From the NCBI RefSeq assembly GCF_014779715.1, contig NZ_JACXYU010000011.1, forward strand, positions 62,001 to 126,000: a stretch of 64,000 nucleotides of DNA, read 5' to 3'. The position numbers and the translations under genes were made by a program. Source of the stretch: Streptomyces chumphonensis (GTDB lineage Bacteria > Actinomycetota > Actinomycetes > Streptomycetales > Streptomycetaceae). Below, piece by piece: positions 45,912 through 54,928 of this stretch (the first letter of the stretch is position 1; every line of letters starts with the position of its first letter). Below the pieces are notes generated by a model. The model was not told the origin of the DNA. It saw only the letters and a program-made list of their open reading frames with translations, and searched no databases.

Positions 45912-46114
45912 GCCTGCCGGCACGGGTGCGGGCGCTGGCCGCCCGCACCCGGTGGTACTGGCGTGAGGCGACGGGGGAGGCCGCCTACGACCGCTACGTC
46001 GCCCACGCGCGCGCCCACGACCCGAACGCCCCGGTGCTCAGCCGCCGGGCCTTCGAACGCCGCCGGACGGACGCCCGCGAGGCCGACCCCCGCGAGGGCT
46101 TCCGCTGCTGCTGA
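45908..46114 (+). CDS. YbdD/YjiX-type small protein paired with CstA
   Basis: 68 residues from GTG 45908 (GTGA overlap with cstA). It shows the family core WYWREATGEAAYDRYVAHAR and a His/Asp/Pro segment, ending in RCC. YbdD-like proteins accompany CstA genes and are needed for transport activity in enterobacteria. The overlap indicates coupled translation. Confidence 0.9.
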   Translation: MSLPARVRALAARTRWYWREATGEAAYDRYVAHARAHDPNAPVLSRRAFERRRTDAREADPREGFRCC

Positions 46115-46122
46115 CCCCGGCC

Positions 46123-46165
46123 CGCCGGTGGGCCGCCGATCCCCCACGGCGGCGGCCCACCGGCG
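46123..46165 (+). terminator. Hairpin terminator after the cstA pair
   Basis: A perfect 16-bp stem (46123-46138 with 46150-46165) with an 11-base loop, 9 bases past the stop. Confidence 0.85.
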
Positions 46166-46270
46166 TCCGGGGCGTGCCACACCGCCCCGCGCCGTGCGGC
46201 GCGGGGCCGTGGCCGGGAGCGTGTTCGAAAAGAGCCGCACGATGTCCCGGCCGTGGAGGAGACTGGTCCC

Positions 46271-46792
46271 ATGGACGTCACCACGGATCTCACCGTCCGC
46301 CCCGCGCGCCCGGAGGAGCTGGACACCATCGGGGAGCTGACCGCCGAGGCCTACCTCGGCGACGGGCTGCTGGACTTCGGGGAGGAGGACCCGTACCTGG
46401 CGGAGCTGCGGGACGTCCGGCGGCGCTCGCTCCACGCCGAGGTGCTGGTCGCCGCCGACGAGCGCGACGGCGAGGTGCTGGGTGCCGTCGCCTTCGTCGG
46501 CGAGGGCGGTCCGTACGCCGATCTGGCCGGGCCGGGCGAGGGCGAGTTCCGGATGCTGGCGGTCCGTCGCGAGGGACGGGGGCGCGGCGCCGGCGAGGCG
46601 CTGGTCCGCGCCTGCGTGGACCGGGCGCGGGCGCGGGGGCTCGCCCGGCTGGTGCTCTCCAGCCAGGCCGGGATGGAGCCCGCGCACCGGCTCTACCGTC
46701 GCCTCGGCTTCGTCCGCACGCCCGAGCGGGACTGGGAGCCGCTGCCCGGCTTCGGCCCCCTGTGGACGTTCGCGCGGGAGCTGGGCGCGTGA
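46271..46792 (+). CDS. GNAT family N-acetyltransferase
   Basis: 173 residues from ATG 46271 with GGAGGAG about 9 bases upstream; GTG 46253 is possible. The CoA loop is VRREGRGRGAGEALVRAC (about 98-115), preceded by EFRMLAV and followed by LVLSSQAGMEPAHRLYRRLGF. Substrate unknown. It lies alone between the cstA terminator and the nrd promoter. Confidence 0.88.
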   Translation: MDVTTDLTVRPARPEELDTIGELTAEAYLGDGLLDFGEEDPYLAELRDVRRRSLHAEVLVAADERDGEVLGAVAFVGEGGPYADLAGPGEGEFRMLAVRREGRGRGAGEALVRACVDRARARGLARLVLSSQAGMEPAHRLYRRLGFVRTPERDWEPLPGFGPLWTFARELGA

Positions 46793-46840
46793 GGCGCTGA
46801 CGCCTCCTCACCGCCGCCTTCGGTGCGCGACGCCGAGAGA

Positions 46841-46885
46841 CACAACATGTGGGGGTGCCGGCAGCCGGCACCCCCACATGTATGC
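46841..46885 (+). promoter_or_regulatory. Probable tandem NrdR boxes in a 37-bp palindrome, with nrd promoter
   Basis: Two 16-base elements, CACAACATGTGGGGGT (46841-46856) and ACCCCCACATGTATGC (46870-46885), share ACATGT cores 31 bases apart (three helix turns), the spacing known for NrdR boxes. The stretch 46845-46881 is also a perfect palindrome of 18-base arms around one base. TATGCT (46881-46886) could be the -10. The location before the riboswitch and nrdAB supports NrdR control; a terminator of the upstream gene is the alternative reading. Confidence 0.65.
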
Positions 46886-46886
46886 T

Positions 46887-47005
46887 CGACCCGCTGTCGC
46901 AGCAGGGGAATCCGGTGGAAGTCCGGAGCTGTCCCGCAACGGTGTGCGCGGTGCCGCAGGGCGCCGCGCGAGCCCGAGTACCTGCCGACGGCGCAACGAT
47001 TCGTC
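46887..47005 (+). ncRNA. Cobalamin (AdoCbl) riboswitch
   Basis: The conserved B12 aptamer core is present: GGGGAATCCGGTGGAAGTCC (46905-46924), then GGAGCTGTCCCGCAACGGT (46924-46942), a variable GC-rich arm, and GAGCCCGAGTACCTGCCGAC (46970-46989). The element sits in the nrdAB leader; B12 binding should lower expression of this B12-independent reductase, as reported for nrdABS in S. coelicolor. About 120 bases with further hairpins follow before the start codon and may form the expression platform. Outer boundaries are approximate. Confidence 0.92.
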
Positions 47006-47125
47006 CGGGCCTCGTGGAATGGGCCGGGGGACGTTCCACGGTGTGCTCCGCCCGCAGCGGCGGTCGGCCCGTGTGCGCCTGCCCGCCTCCCGCGCGGCCC
47101 CGCACAGCGAGGGAGAGCACACCCC

Positions 47126-49507
47126 GTGACCATCGCACCCGCGGAACCCGCGTCGGCCGAGTTGTCGCGCACGCTGACGGAGCTGACGGCCGACCTGCCC
47201 GCCGTCTCACCCGCCGCGGTCGCCGAGGCGGCGCTGCGGGGGGCCCGTCGCGCCGCAGGGCAGGGCGAGCTGCACGCGCTGGCCGTGGAGGCGGCCGCCG
47301 GGCTCATCGGCGAGGAGCCGCAGCACTCCCGGCTGGCCGCCCGGCTGCTGACGCTGTCCATCCGCCGGGAGGCGGCCGAGGAGGGTGCGGTGTCCTTCTC
47401 GGCGTCCGTGGCCGCCGGACACGCGGCCGGGCTCCTCGCCGACGCCACGGCCGCCTTCGTCCGCGCCCACGCCGCCGCGCTCGACGCCCTGGTGGAGCGT
47501 GCCGTGGCCGAGGGCGCCGACGACCGGTTCGAGTACTTCGGACTGCGGACCGTCCACTCCCGCTACCTGCTGCGCCACCCCGTCAGCCGCCGCGTCCTGG
47601 AGACGCCGCAGCACTTCATGCTGCGCATCGCCTGCGGCCTGGCGGGCGAGAGCGCGCAGGCGCTCGACGAGGTCGCGGAGCTGTACCGGCTCATGAGCTC
47701 CCTGGCCTACCTGCCCTCCTCCCCCACCCTGTTCAACTCCGGCACGCGCCACCCGCAGATGTCGTCCTGCTACCTCCTGGACTCCCCCCGGGACGAGCTG
47801 GACTCGATCTACGAGCGCTACCACCAGGTCGCACGCCTCTCGAAGCACGCCGGCGGGATCGGGCTGTCGTACACGCGGGTGCGGGCCCGGGGTTCGCTGA
47901 TCCGGGGCACCAACGGGCACTCGGGCGGGATCGTGCCGTTCCTGCGCACGCTGGACTCCTCGGTGGCGGCCGTCAACCAGGGCGGTCGGCGCAAGGGCGC
48001 GGCCTGCGTCTACCTGGAGACCTGGCACGCGGACGTCGAGGAGTTCCTCGAACTGCGGGACAACACCGGCGAGGAGGCCCGCCGCACCCACAACCTCAAC
48101 CTGGCGCACTGGATCCCGGACGCGTTCATGCGCCGCGTGGAGGCCGACGAGGAGTGGTCGCTCTTCTCCCCGGTGGACGTGCCGCACCTGCCCGACCTGT
48201 GGGGCGAGGAGTTCGACGCCGCCTACCGCGCGGCCGAGGCCGCCGGGCTGGCGGTGCGCACCGTCCCCGCCCGGCAGCTGTACGCGCGGATGATGCGCAC
48301 GCTGGCCCAGACCGGCAACGGCTGGATGACGTTCAAGGACGCCGCCAACCGGACGGCGAACCAGACCGCCCGGCCCGGCACCGTCATCCACTCCTCCAAC
48401 CTCTGCACGGAGATCCTGGAGGTCACCGACGACGGCGAGACGGCCGTGTGCAACCTCGGCTCCGTCAACCTCGCCGCCCACCTGACGGCCGACGACCGCA
48501 TGGACTGGGAGCGGCTGGACGCGACCGTCCGCACGGCCGTGACGTTCCTGGACCGCGTGGTCGACGTCAACTTCTACCCCACCGACGAGGCGGCCCGGTC
48601 CAACGCCCGCTGGCGTCCGGTCGGGCTCGGCCTGATGGGCCTGCAGGACGTGTTCTTCCGGATGCGGCTGCCCTTCGGCTCGCCGGAGGCCCGGGAGCTG
48701 TCCACCCGGATCTCCGAGCGCATCATGCTGGCCGCCTACGAGCGCTCCGCCGAACTGGCCGAGCGGCACGGCCCGCTGCCGGCCTGGGAGGACACCCGTG
48801 CCGCGCGCGGCGTGCTGCACCCCGACCACTACCCGGACGCCGAGCCCGCCTGGCCGCAGCGGTGGCGGGCGCTGCGCGAGCGCGTCGCCCGTACGGGTCT
48901 GCGCAACGCCCTGCTGCTGGCGATCGCGCCGACCGCCACCATCGCCTCCATCGCGGGCGTCTACGAGTGCGCGGAGCCGCAGGTGTCCAACCTGTTCAAG
49001 CGCGAGACGCTCAGCGGGGAGTTCCTCCAGGTCAACGCCTACCTGGTGGCGGACCTGAAGCGGCTGGGCCACTGGCACGAGGAGACCCGCAGGGCGCTGC
49101 GCGAGGCGAACGGCTCGGTGCGGGAGCTGCCCGGACTGCCGGAGGAACTGCGCGAGCTGTACCGCACGGCGTGGGAGATCCCCCAGCGCACGCTGATCGA
49201 CATGGCGGCCGACCGCACCCCGTACCTGGACCAGAGCCAGTCCCTGAACCTGTTCCTTGCCGCCCCCACCATCGGCAAGCTCAGCTCGATGTACGCCTAC
49301 GCGTGGAAGCGCGGCATCAAGACGACGTACTACCTGCGCTCCCGTCCGGCGACGCGCATCGCGCCGTCCGCCCGGGGCGCCGAGGCGACGGCCGCACCGG
49401 CCCCGGCCTCCGTCCCCACCCCCGTTCCCGTCCCCGCTCCCGCGCGGGCGTCCGACGCCGACGCCTGCTCGCTGGAGAACCCCGAGTCCTGCGAGGCCTG
49501 CCAGTGA
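47126..49507 (+). CDS. nrdA: Class Ia ribonucleotide reductase large subunit
   Basis: 793 residues from GTG 47126 with GAGGGAG upstream; longer frames run back through the riboswitch. Active-site residues: Cys in MSSCYLLD, then NLCTEI with Cys and Glu, and ALLLAIAPTATIASI in the barrel. The C-terminal redox pair is SCEACQ (two Cys), preceded by a flexible Pro/Val/Ala linker. It reduces ribonucleoside diphosphates, using the radical generated in NrdB. Its stop overlaps nrdB by GTGA. The N-terminal region shows no obvious ATP-cone motif. Confidence 0.95.
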   Translation: MTIAPAEPASAELSRTLTELTADLPAVSPAAVAEAALRGARRAAGQGELHALAVEAAAGLIGEEPQHSRLAARLLTLSIRREAAEEGAVSFSASVAAGHAAGLLADATAAFVRAHAAALDALVERAVAEGADDRFEYFGLRTVHSRYLLRHPVSRRVLETPQHFMLRIACGLAGESAQALDEVAELYRLMSSLAYLPSSPTLFNSGTRHPQMSSCYLLDSPRDELDSIYERYHQVARLSKHAGGIGLSYTRVRARGSLIRGTNGHSGGIVPFLRTLDSSVAAVNQGGRRKGAACVYLETWHADVEEFLELRDNTGEEARRTHNLNLAHWIPDAFMRRVEADEEWSLFSPVDVPHLPDLWGEEFDAAYRAAEAAGLAVRTVPARQLYARMMRTLAQTGNGWMTFKDAANRTANQTARPGTVIHSSNLCTEILEVTDDGETAVCNLGSVNLAAHLTADDRMDWERLDATVRTAVTFLDRVVDVNFYPTDEAARSNARWRPVGLGLMGLQDVFFRMRLPFGSPEARELSTRISERIMLAAYERSAELAERHGPLPAWEDTRAARGVLHPDHYPDAEPAWPQRWRALRERVARTGLRNALLLAIAPTATIASIAGVYECAEPQVSNLFKRETLSGEFLQVNAYLVADLKRLGHWHEETRRALREANGSVRELPGLPEELRELYRTAWEIPQRTLIDMAADRTPYLDQSQSLNLFLAAPTIGKLSSMYAYAWKRGIKTTYYLRSRPATRIAPSARGAEATAAPAPASVPTPVPVPAPARASDADACSLENPESCEACQ

Positions 49508-50511
49508 CCGCCCAGAACCTGCTCGACCCCGGCTTCGAGCTGACGCTGCGCCCCATGCGCTACCCGGACTTCTACGACCGCTACCGGGACGCGATCAAGA
49601 ACACCTGGACCGTGGAGGAGGTCGATCTCCACTCCGACGTGGCCGACCTCGCGAAGCTCTCCGCCGAGGAGCAGCACCTCATCGGACGCCTGGTGGCGTT
49701 CTTCGCGACGGGTGACTCCATCGTCGCCAACAACCTCGTGCTGACCCTCTACCGGCACATCAACTCCCCCGAGGCGCGCCTCTACCTGTCGCGGCAGCTG
49801 TTCGAGGAGGCCGTGCACGTCCAGTTCTACCTGACGCTGCTGGACACCTACCTGCCCGATCCCGACGAGCGCGCCGAGGCGTTCGCGGCGGTCGAGCGCA
49901 TCCCGTCGATCCGGGAGAAGGCGCGGTTCTGCTTCCGGTGGATGGAGTCGGTGGAGGACCTCGGGGAGCTGCGGACGCGGGCGGACCGCCGCCGCTTCCT
50001 GCTCAACCTGATCTGCTTCGCGGCCTGCATCGAGGGGCTGTTCTTCTACGGTGCCTTCGCCTACGTGTACTGGTTCCGCTCGCGCGGCCTGCTGCACGGC
50101 CTCGCGACCGGGACCAACTGGGTCTTCCGCGACGAGAGCTGCCACATGGACTTCGCCTTCCAGGTGGTGGACACCGTGCGGGAGGAGGAGCCCGACCTCT
50201 TCGACGAGGAGATGGCAGAACAGGTCACCGCGATGCTCCGGGAAGCCGTGGAGGCCGAGCTGCAGTTCGCCCGCGACCTGTGCGGCGACGGCCTGCCCGG
50301 CATGAACACCGAGGCGATGCGGGCGTACCTGGAGTGCGTCGCCGACCAGCGGCTCGTGCGGCTGGGGCTGCCGCCGGTGTACGGCTCCCGCAACCCGTTC
50401 TCGTTCATGGAGCTGCAGGACGTGCAGGAGCTGACGAACTTCTTCGAGCGGCGCCCCTCCGCGTACCAGGTGGCGGTGGAGGGCTCGGTGTCGTTCGACG
50501 ACGACTTCTGA
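49504..50511 (+). CDS. nrdB: Class Ia ribonucleotide reductase small subunit
   Basis: 335 residues from GTG 49504. Di-iron ligands appear in GDSIVANN, QLFEEAVHVQFY, CIEGLFFYGAFAY and FRDESCHMDFAF (ExxH). The tyrosine four residues after the His of EEAVH corresponds to the radical-bearing tyrosine. The C-terminal FDDDF is the acidic docking tail for NrdA. Converges with the M15 peptidase gene. Confidence 0.95.
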   Translation: MTAQNLLDPGFELTLRPMRYPDFYDRYRDAIKNTWTVEEVDLHSDVADLAKLSAEEQHLIGRLVAFFATGDSIVANNLVLTLYRHINSPEARLYLSRQLFEEAVHVQFYLTLLDTYLPDPDERAEAFAAVERIPSIREKARFCFRWMESVEDLGELRTRADRRRFLLNLICFAACIEGLFFYGAFAYVYWFRSRGLLHGLATGTNWVFRDESCHMDFAFQVVDTVREEEPDLFDEEMAEQVTAMLREAVEAELQFARDLCGDGLPGMNTEAMRAYLECVADQRLVRLGLPPVYGSRNPFSFMELQDVQELTNFFERRPSAYQVAVEGSVSFDDDF

Positions 50512-50559
50512 GCGGGCGCCGCCGCGGGCGCGTCTCATCCGTCGGTCGGTCACGTGAGC

Positions 50560-50592
50560 GTGCCGGGCGGGGGCTGCCTCCCCGCCCGGCAC
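50560..50592. terminator. Hairpin between nrdB and M15 peptidase
   Basis: A perfect 13-bp stem (50560-50572 with 50580-50592), 7-base loop, between convergent genes. Confidence 0.85.
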
Positions 50593-50618
50593 GGGCCGGT
50601 GCCGACGGTCCGCCGAGG

Positions 50619-51356
50619 TCAGATCCCGCAGCTGGAGGCCGACCAGAAGCGGCTGGAGCGGTGTGAGAGGTGGGTGTGGTCGTTGTGGCCGGGGTAGCCG
50701 GGGCCGAGGATGCCCCGGAAGCCGTGGTAGCGGGCCTGGCGGGCCAGCGTGCACAGGGAGTGCGAGCCGGAGCCGAGGTCGGCCGCGTCGCCGTAGAGGT
50801 GGCGGCTGTTCGACGACCCGCCGACGGCGCTGTTGCAGGCGTAGGAGCGGAAGCCGCTGGTGACGCGGATGGGCTGGTCGCCGAGCGCGTGCCGCATGGC
50901 CTCCAGTTTCCACATGGTGCGCTTGGCGTTCTCCCGCGCGGTGGACGCGCTGACGGCGCCACCGCTCCAGCTGGAGTTGCAGCGGTTCAGCTCCGCGAAG
51001 TCGAAGTGCGCGGGTGAGCAGTCGGCTTCCTGGAGGGCGTAGATCTTGCTGAACGTCTGCGAGCCGGCGACACCGTCGGCGGACAGCCCGTAGGCGGACT
51101 GGAAGCGTTTGACGGCGGCGGCCGTCGCGGGCCCGTAGGCGCCGTCGATGGCGAGCACGTTGCCGTAGCCGGGGTAGCCGGCCACGCGGATCTGGAGTTG
51201 GCGGACGTCGGAGCCCGAGTCACCCTGCCGGAGCGTGCGGTTCCACGTGTAGCAGGCGTCGGCGTGGGCCGTACCCGCCGTGGCGACGGTTCCGGTGATC
51301 GTAGCTGCTGCGAACATGACAAGTGCAAGAACGGTTCTGACCAGTCGTCTGCGCAT
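50619..51356 (-). CDS. Secreted M15 zinc DD-carboxypeptidase with peptidoglycan-binding domain
   Basis: 245 residues. A signal peptide of about 31 residues (MRRRLVRTVLALVMFAAATI) is followed by a PG_binding_1 repeat (about 42-105: LRQGDSGSDVRQLQIRVAGY and DGAYGPATAAAVKRFQ). The M15A catalytic domain has SRHLYGDAADL (His and Asp) and DHTHLSH (His) for zinc. It resembles Streptomyces albus G DD-carboxypeptidase and should trim D-Ala from peptidoglycan outside the cell. Confidence 0.93.
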   Translation of the reverse strand: MRRRLVRTVLALVMFAAATITGTVATAGTAHADACYTWNRTLRQGDSGSDVRQLQIRVAGYPGYGNVLAIDGAYGPATAAAVKRFQSAYGLSADGVAGSQTFSKIYALQEADCSPAHFDFAELNRCNSSWSGGAVSASTARENAKRTMWKLEAMRHALGDQPIRVTSGFRSYACNSAVGGSSNSRHLYGDAADLGSGSHSLCTLARQARYHGFRGILGPGYPGHNDHTHLSHRSSRFWSASSCGI

Positions 51357-51535
51357 GACTGAAGAGCGTGGCCGAGCCGGTTGTACCCGTCAACAACGAC
51401 GGGGGAATGCCAATGGACGGCCCTCTGACGGCACGTCCACGCGATCCGCGGCCGGTGACCGTCGACACCGACGGTCACCGACGAGGTGGGTCGTCGCGGA
51501 CCGGCCGACCCTGGACGGCCGGTCGCTCGGCCCGG

Positions 51536-52180
51536 CTACGGGTTCGGCACCGTCTCGTAGCGCGGAGTCGACTCGGCCATCTGCTTCAGCACGTCCTTGC
51601 GCTCCCGCTTGGAGAGCCGGTCGATGTACAGCCGCCCGTAGAGGTGGTCGGTCTCGTGCTGGAGGCACCGCGCGAAGTAGCCGGTGCCCCGCACGCGGAT
51701 CGGCGCGCCGTGCACGTCCTGACCGGTCACCTCGGCGTAGTCGGGACGGGCCAGCTCGCTGTAGGCGCCCGGCACCGAAAGGCAGCCCTCCCCGCTGTCG
51801 TCGAGCCGGCGCCGCTCGGCGGGCAGCTCGACCGGCACCGGGTTGCACACCACGCCGACGTGGCGCACGCCGTCGTCATCCGGACAGTCGTAGACGAAGA
51901 CCTTCAGGTCCACACCGATCTGGTTGGCGGCCAGGCCCACGCCCTCGGCGGCCCGCTGGGACGCGAACATGTCGTCCACCAGCGCGGCGAGCTCCTCGCC
52001 GAACTCCGTCACGTCCCGGCACTCACGGTGCAGCACCGGGTTGCCCACCACGGTGATCGGCCGGGCCGTGCCACGCTCGCGGTGCGCCTGCTCCCGGGCC
52101 TCGCAGTCCTCGGTGTCGACCACGAACTCCGCGTCCTCGGCGCCCGCCGGCTCCGGCCGGGTGTCCTGCTGCTGGCTCAT
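51536..52180 (-). CDS. def: Peptide deformylase
   Basis: 214 residues from ATG 52180 (M-S-Q-Q-Q); GTG 52201 is the alternative. The three motifs are EGVGLAANQIG, EGCLSVPG (metal Cys) and QHETDHLYG (two metal His and catalytic Glu). An acidic N-tail of about 40 residues is extra to the common enzyme. It removes the formyl group from nascent proteins. Streptomyces carry several def copies, so it may be one of a set. Confidence 0.95.
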   Translation of the reverse strand: MSQQQDTRPEPAGAEDAEFVVDTEDCEAREQAHRERGTARPITVVGNPVLHRECRDVTEFGEELAALVDDMFASQRAAEGVGLAANQIGVDLKVFVYDCPDDDGVRHVGVVCNPVPVELPAERRRLDDSGEGCLSVPGAYSELARPDYAEVTGQDVHGAPIRVRGTGYFARCLQHETDHLYGRLYIDRLSKRERKDVLKQMAESTPRYETVPNP

Positions 52181-52288
52181 GCCGCCGTTCGCCTTCCTCA
52201 CAGCCTGCTCTTCCGCCCTACAGGGTACGGGGAGCCGGGCGTGCCACCGCCCGCACCGTCGGCTTCCCGCCAGGCCGCGCGGACGGCG

Positions 52289-53302
52289 TCAGCAGACCTC
52301 CTCCAGGTCCCGCCACTCGCGGGTGTCCGGGCTGTCGGCCACCCAGCTGTCCAGCAGGCCGCGCACGAGCGAGGCGGGCGCGGCCAGGCCGCACTCCCGC
52401 TCCGGGATCCACACCTGGCCGGGGCCTCCGGCCGTCATGTGGCCGAGCGGGCCGGGCTGGCCGGGCTCGCTGTGATCGTGCGGATCGTGCCGGGGAGCGG
52501 TGCCGTCGCCCTCGTCGCTCGGCATCCGCGACTCCGAGCAGGAGCGGCACAGCAGGCGCACGGACGACGACCAGTCCTCGGCGGCGAAGCCCGCGTCGGC
52601 GGCGAGCCGCTCCAGCGCCTCCCGGTCCGCCTCGGTGGCCGCCTCCAGCAGGACGACCCACGTCGGGACGGGGGAAGGCGCCCACAGCTCTATCTCGTCG
52701 AAGACCGGGAAGGCCGTGGGCCGCCCGGTGCCGTTCAGCGTGCGCTCCCCGTGCGGGACGCCGTCGTGCAGCACCACCTCGCCCCAGCGGCGTCCGGACG
52801 AGGGCAGCGGGATCGACTGCACGGCTATCCGCGCCGGGTCCAGCCGGCGGCCCCACACGACCTCCGACTCGCCCTCCGGGGAGAGCCGCAGCGCCGCGCT
52901 GCCCAACTCCATCCCCGTCGGCTCGCCGGTGGCCCCGGCGTCGGACGCGTCCGTGGGCACCTTCAGTCCGTACGCCTGCCAGGCGCGGCGGGCCAGCGGC
53001 CAGTCCTGCAGCGCGGTGGCGGCGATACCGACGTTCCACCAGTCCGGAGCACCGGCCGCCCGCTCCAGCAGGGCGACCGCCCGCAGCCCTGCGGTGCGGG
53101 CCTGCTCCCAGTCGTGCCGGAACTTGTGCAGCAGGGCGAGGTTGAACCAGGACTCGGAGAGCCACGGCTCCATGTCGGCGGCGCGCGTCAGCAGTTCGCC
53201 CGCGTCCTCGTACCGGCCGTCACCGATCAGGGTGAACGCGCGGTCGGTGGCCAGCCGCCAGTCGGTGGACGGCCGGTGCCGTGCCCTGCCGAAGATCTTC
53301 AC
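52289..53302 (-). CDS. TPR-containing hypothetical protein
   Basis: 337 residues from GTG 53302 (V-K-I-F-G); the frame to 53425 adds a low-complexity leader. The N-terminal 120 residues form TPR-like helices (FTLIGDGRYEDAGELLTRAA, SWFNLALLHKFRHDWEQA). The rest is a beta-rich domain with ELWAPSPVPTWVVLLEAA and a CRSCSES pair that may bind metal. Function unknown; proteins of this layout are widespread in Streptomyces. Confidence 0.82.
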   Translation of the reverse strand: MKIFGRARHRPSTDWRLATDRAFTLIGDGRYEDAGELLTRAADMEPWLSESWFNLALLHKFRHDWEQARTAGLRAVALLERAAGAPDWWNVGIAATALQDWPLARRAWQAYGLKVPTDASDAGATGEPTGMELGSAALRLSPEGESEVVWGRRLDPARIAVQSIPLPSSGRRWGEVVLHDGVPHGERTLNGTGRPTAFPVFDEIELWAPSPVPTWVVLLEAATEADREALERLAADAGFAAEDWSSSVRLLCRSCSESRMPSDEGDGTAPRHDPHDHSEPGQPGPLGHMTAGGPGQVWIPERECGLAAPASLVRGLLDSWVADSPDTREWRDLEEVC

Positions 53303-53627
53303 GATGATCCCGCCTGATTCCCGCCTGTCGATGGTGGCGTCTACCGGTCGAGGGCGCCGCGTGCAGGGGCCGTGGGGAGCCCTGCGGAGCTCTGCCCCCG
53401 CATCCAACCATGCCCGCTCCCGCACGTGCTCATTACCCGACGGCCGGACCGTTCCTCACGGGTTTCGGGTCCTTACACGGTCAGCTTGCTCCAGCCGCAC
53501 GCGGGGCGCGACAGGACGTGCGTCGGACGGGGAGGGCTGGGAGCGGGGTGCGGGCCGGGCGACCCGGACCCCTGCGGGGGCGGGAGGCGGCGGCCCCGGA
53601 CGCGGCGCGGACGGCCGAACGGGTACG
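53303..53627. other. Gap between TPR gene and rsrA
   Basis: 325 bases. All frames here give low-complexity Arg/Gly/Pro peptides with no good start. It should contain the TPR gene promoter and the rsrA 3' end region. I see no long clean hairpin and no recognisable operator. Confidence 0.5.
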
Positions 53628-54005
53628 TCAGCGCAGGTGGGGACGGACGGAGGACGCCGGCCCGGCTCCACCCTCGTCGCCCGGCTCGGTGGCCGACGCG
53701 CCGTGGACGTATCCGGAGGTGTCCAGCACCGCCTGGTCCGGCACGGCGTCGCCGGCCCGGATCAGGTCGATCCGCCCCATCACCTTCGAGCGCAGATCCG
53801 TGGGGACGTCGTCGTGGCCGCAGCAGCGCTTGACGAGCTTCTTCACCGCCTGCTCCAGGCCGTACTTCTCCAGACACGGAGAGCACTCGTCGAAGTGCTC
53901 CGCCAACTTCTCGCGATCGGCGTCCGGCATTTCCTGGTCCAGGTACTCGTACAGGTGGTCCAGGACCTCTGAGCAGTCCGTCTCGTGCGGATCTCCGCAG
54001 CTCAT
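53628..54005 (-). CDS. rsrA: Zinc-binding redox anti-sigma factor RsrA
   Basis: 125 residues from ATG 54005, overlapping the sigR stop by ATGA. The ZAS motif is complete: Cys3, His7, Cys11, His37, Cys41 and Cys44 (HFDECSPC), the same numbering known for S. coelicolor RsrA. Oxidation forms a disulfide, ejects zinc and frees SigR. The C-tail from about residue 95 is disordered and poorly conserved in composition. Confidence 0.96.
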   Translation of the reverse strand: MSCGDPHETDCSEVLDHLYEYLDQEMPDADREKLAEHFDECSPCLEKYGLEQAVKKLVKRCCGHDDVPTDLRSKVMGRIDLIRAGDAVPDQAVLDTSGYVHGASATEPGDEGGAGPASSVRPHLR

Positions 54006-54850
54006 GAGCCCGAGCCCTTCCGGTCGTGCGCTTCGTCGAACCCCCCGGAACCGGCCGTCGCCGCTGCCGCCCCCGCGGGGACGAGGCCGCGCTCGCGGGC
54101 GTAGTCCTCCAGCATCCCGCGCAGCTGACGGCGGCCGCGGTGCAGCCGGGACATCACGGTGCCGATCGGCGTACCCATGATGTCGGCGATCTCCTTGTAG
54201 GCAAAGCCCTCGACGTCCGCGAGGTAGACCGCGATGCGGAATTCCTCCGGCACGGCCTGGAGGGCCTCCTTCACGTCCGAGTCGGGCAGGTGGTCCAGCG
54301 CCTCGGACTCCGCCGAGCGCAGCCCCGTGGACATGTGCGACTCGGCACGGGCCAACTGCCAGTCCTCGATCTCCTCCGCCGCGCTGCGCTGCGGCTCCCG
54401 CTGCTTCTTGCGGTAGGAGTTGATGAAGGTGTTGGTCAGGATCCGGTACAACCACGCCTTGAGGTTCGTGCCCTCACGGAACTGGTGGAACGAGCCGTAC
54501 GCCTTCGCGTACGTCTCCTGCACGAGGTCCTCGGCGTCCGCCGGGTTGCGCGTCATGCGCAGCGCGGCGGAGTACATCTGGTCGAGAAAGCCGAGGGCGT
54601 CCCGCTCGAAGCGTGCGTTGCGCTCGGCGTCGGTCTCCCGCGGTAGGCGCTCCGTACCGTCCTCGGTGCCCGTGACCGGACCCACCTCCTCCGTAGCGGC
54701 CGCGAGCCCTTCGTCGGACCCGCTCGAACCGGAGAATAGACGACGTTCCACGTCATTCGCCGCCTCAATCCTCACGGCACCGGCCAGCGCGAGCGTGGCC
54801 CAGTCCATGTCGACGGCCTGGGGACGCTGCGGGCAAGCGACTGAACCCAT
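54002..54850 (-). CDS. sigR: Thiol-oxidative-stress ECF sigma factor SigR (long and short forms)
   Basis: From ATG 54850 the product has 282 residues (long form); from GTG 54685, after GGAGGA, it has 227, the classic SigR length. The 55-residue difference equals that reported between SigR-prime and SigR in S. coelicolor. Region 2: DAEDLVQETYAKAYGSFHQF with LKAWLYRILTNTFINSYRK; region 4: VYLADVEGFAYKEIADIMGT and IGTVMSRLHRGRRQL. It drives thioredoxin and other redox genes at GGAAT/GTT promoters. The long form is transcribed from the SigR-type promoter upstream and is expected to be short-lived. Confidence 0.95.
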   Translation of the reverse strand: MGSVACPQRPQAVDMDWATLALAGAVRIEAANDVERRLFSGSSGSDEGLAAATEEVGPVTGTEDGTERLPRETDAERNARFERDALGFLDQMYSAALRMTRNPADAEDLVQETYAKAYGSFHQFREGTNLKAWLYRILTNTFINSYRKKQREPQRSAAEEIEDWQLARAESHMSTGLRSAESEALDHLPDSDVKEALQAVPEEFRIAVYLADVEGFAYKEIADIMGTPIGTVMSRLHRGRRQLRGMLEDYARERGLVPAGAAAATAGSGGFDEAHDRKGSGS

Positions 54851-54928
54851 GGGGGCGGCTTCCTCTCCTGGTGCCTCGGTGACGTCCTGCGGTCGGGCGC
54901 CCGGCCTTCCGGCCCGGCAATCCGTCAC

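Noticed and set aside
46849..50511. A 1220-codon plus-strand frame across the riboswitch, nrdA and nrdB
   Set aside because: Only its last 335 codons are real (nrdB); the rest is a shifted reading of nrdA and the leader with Arg/Gly/Ala low complexity.
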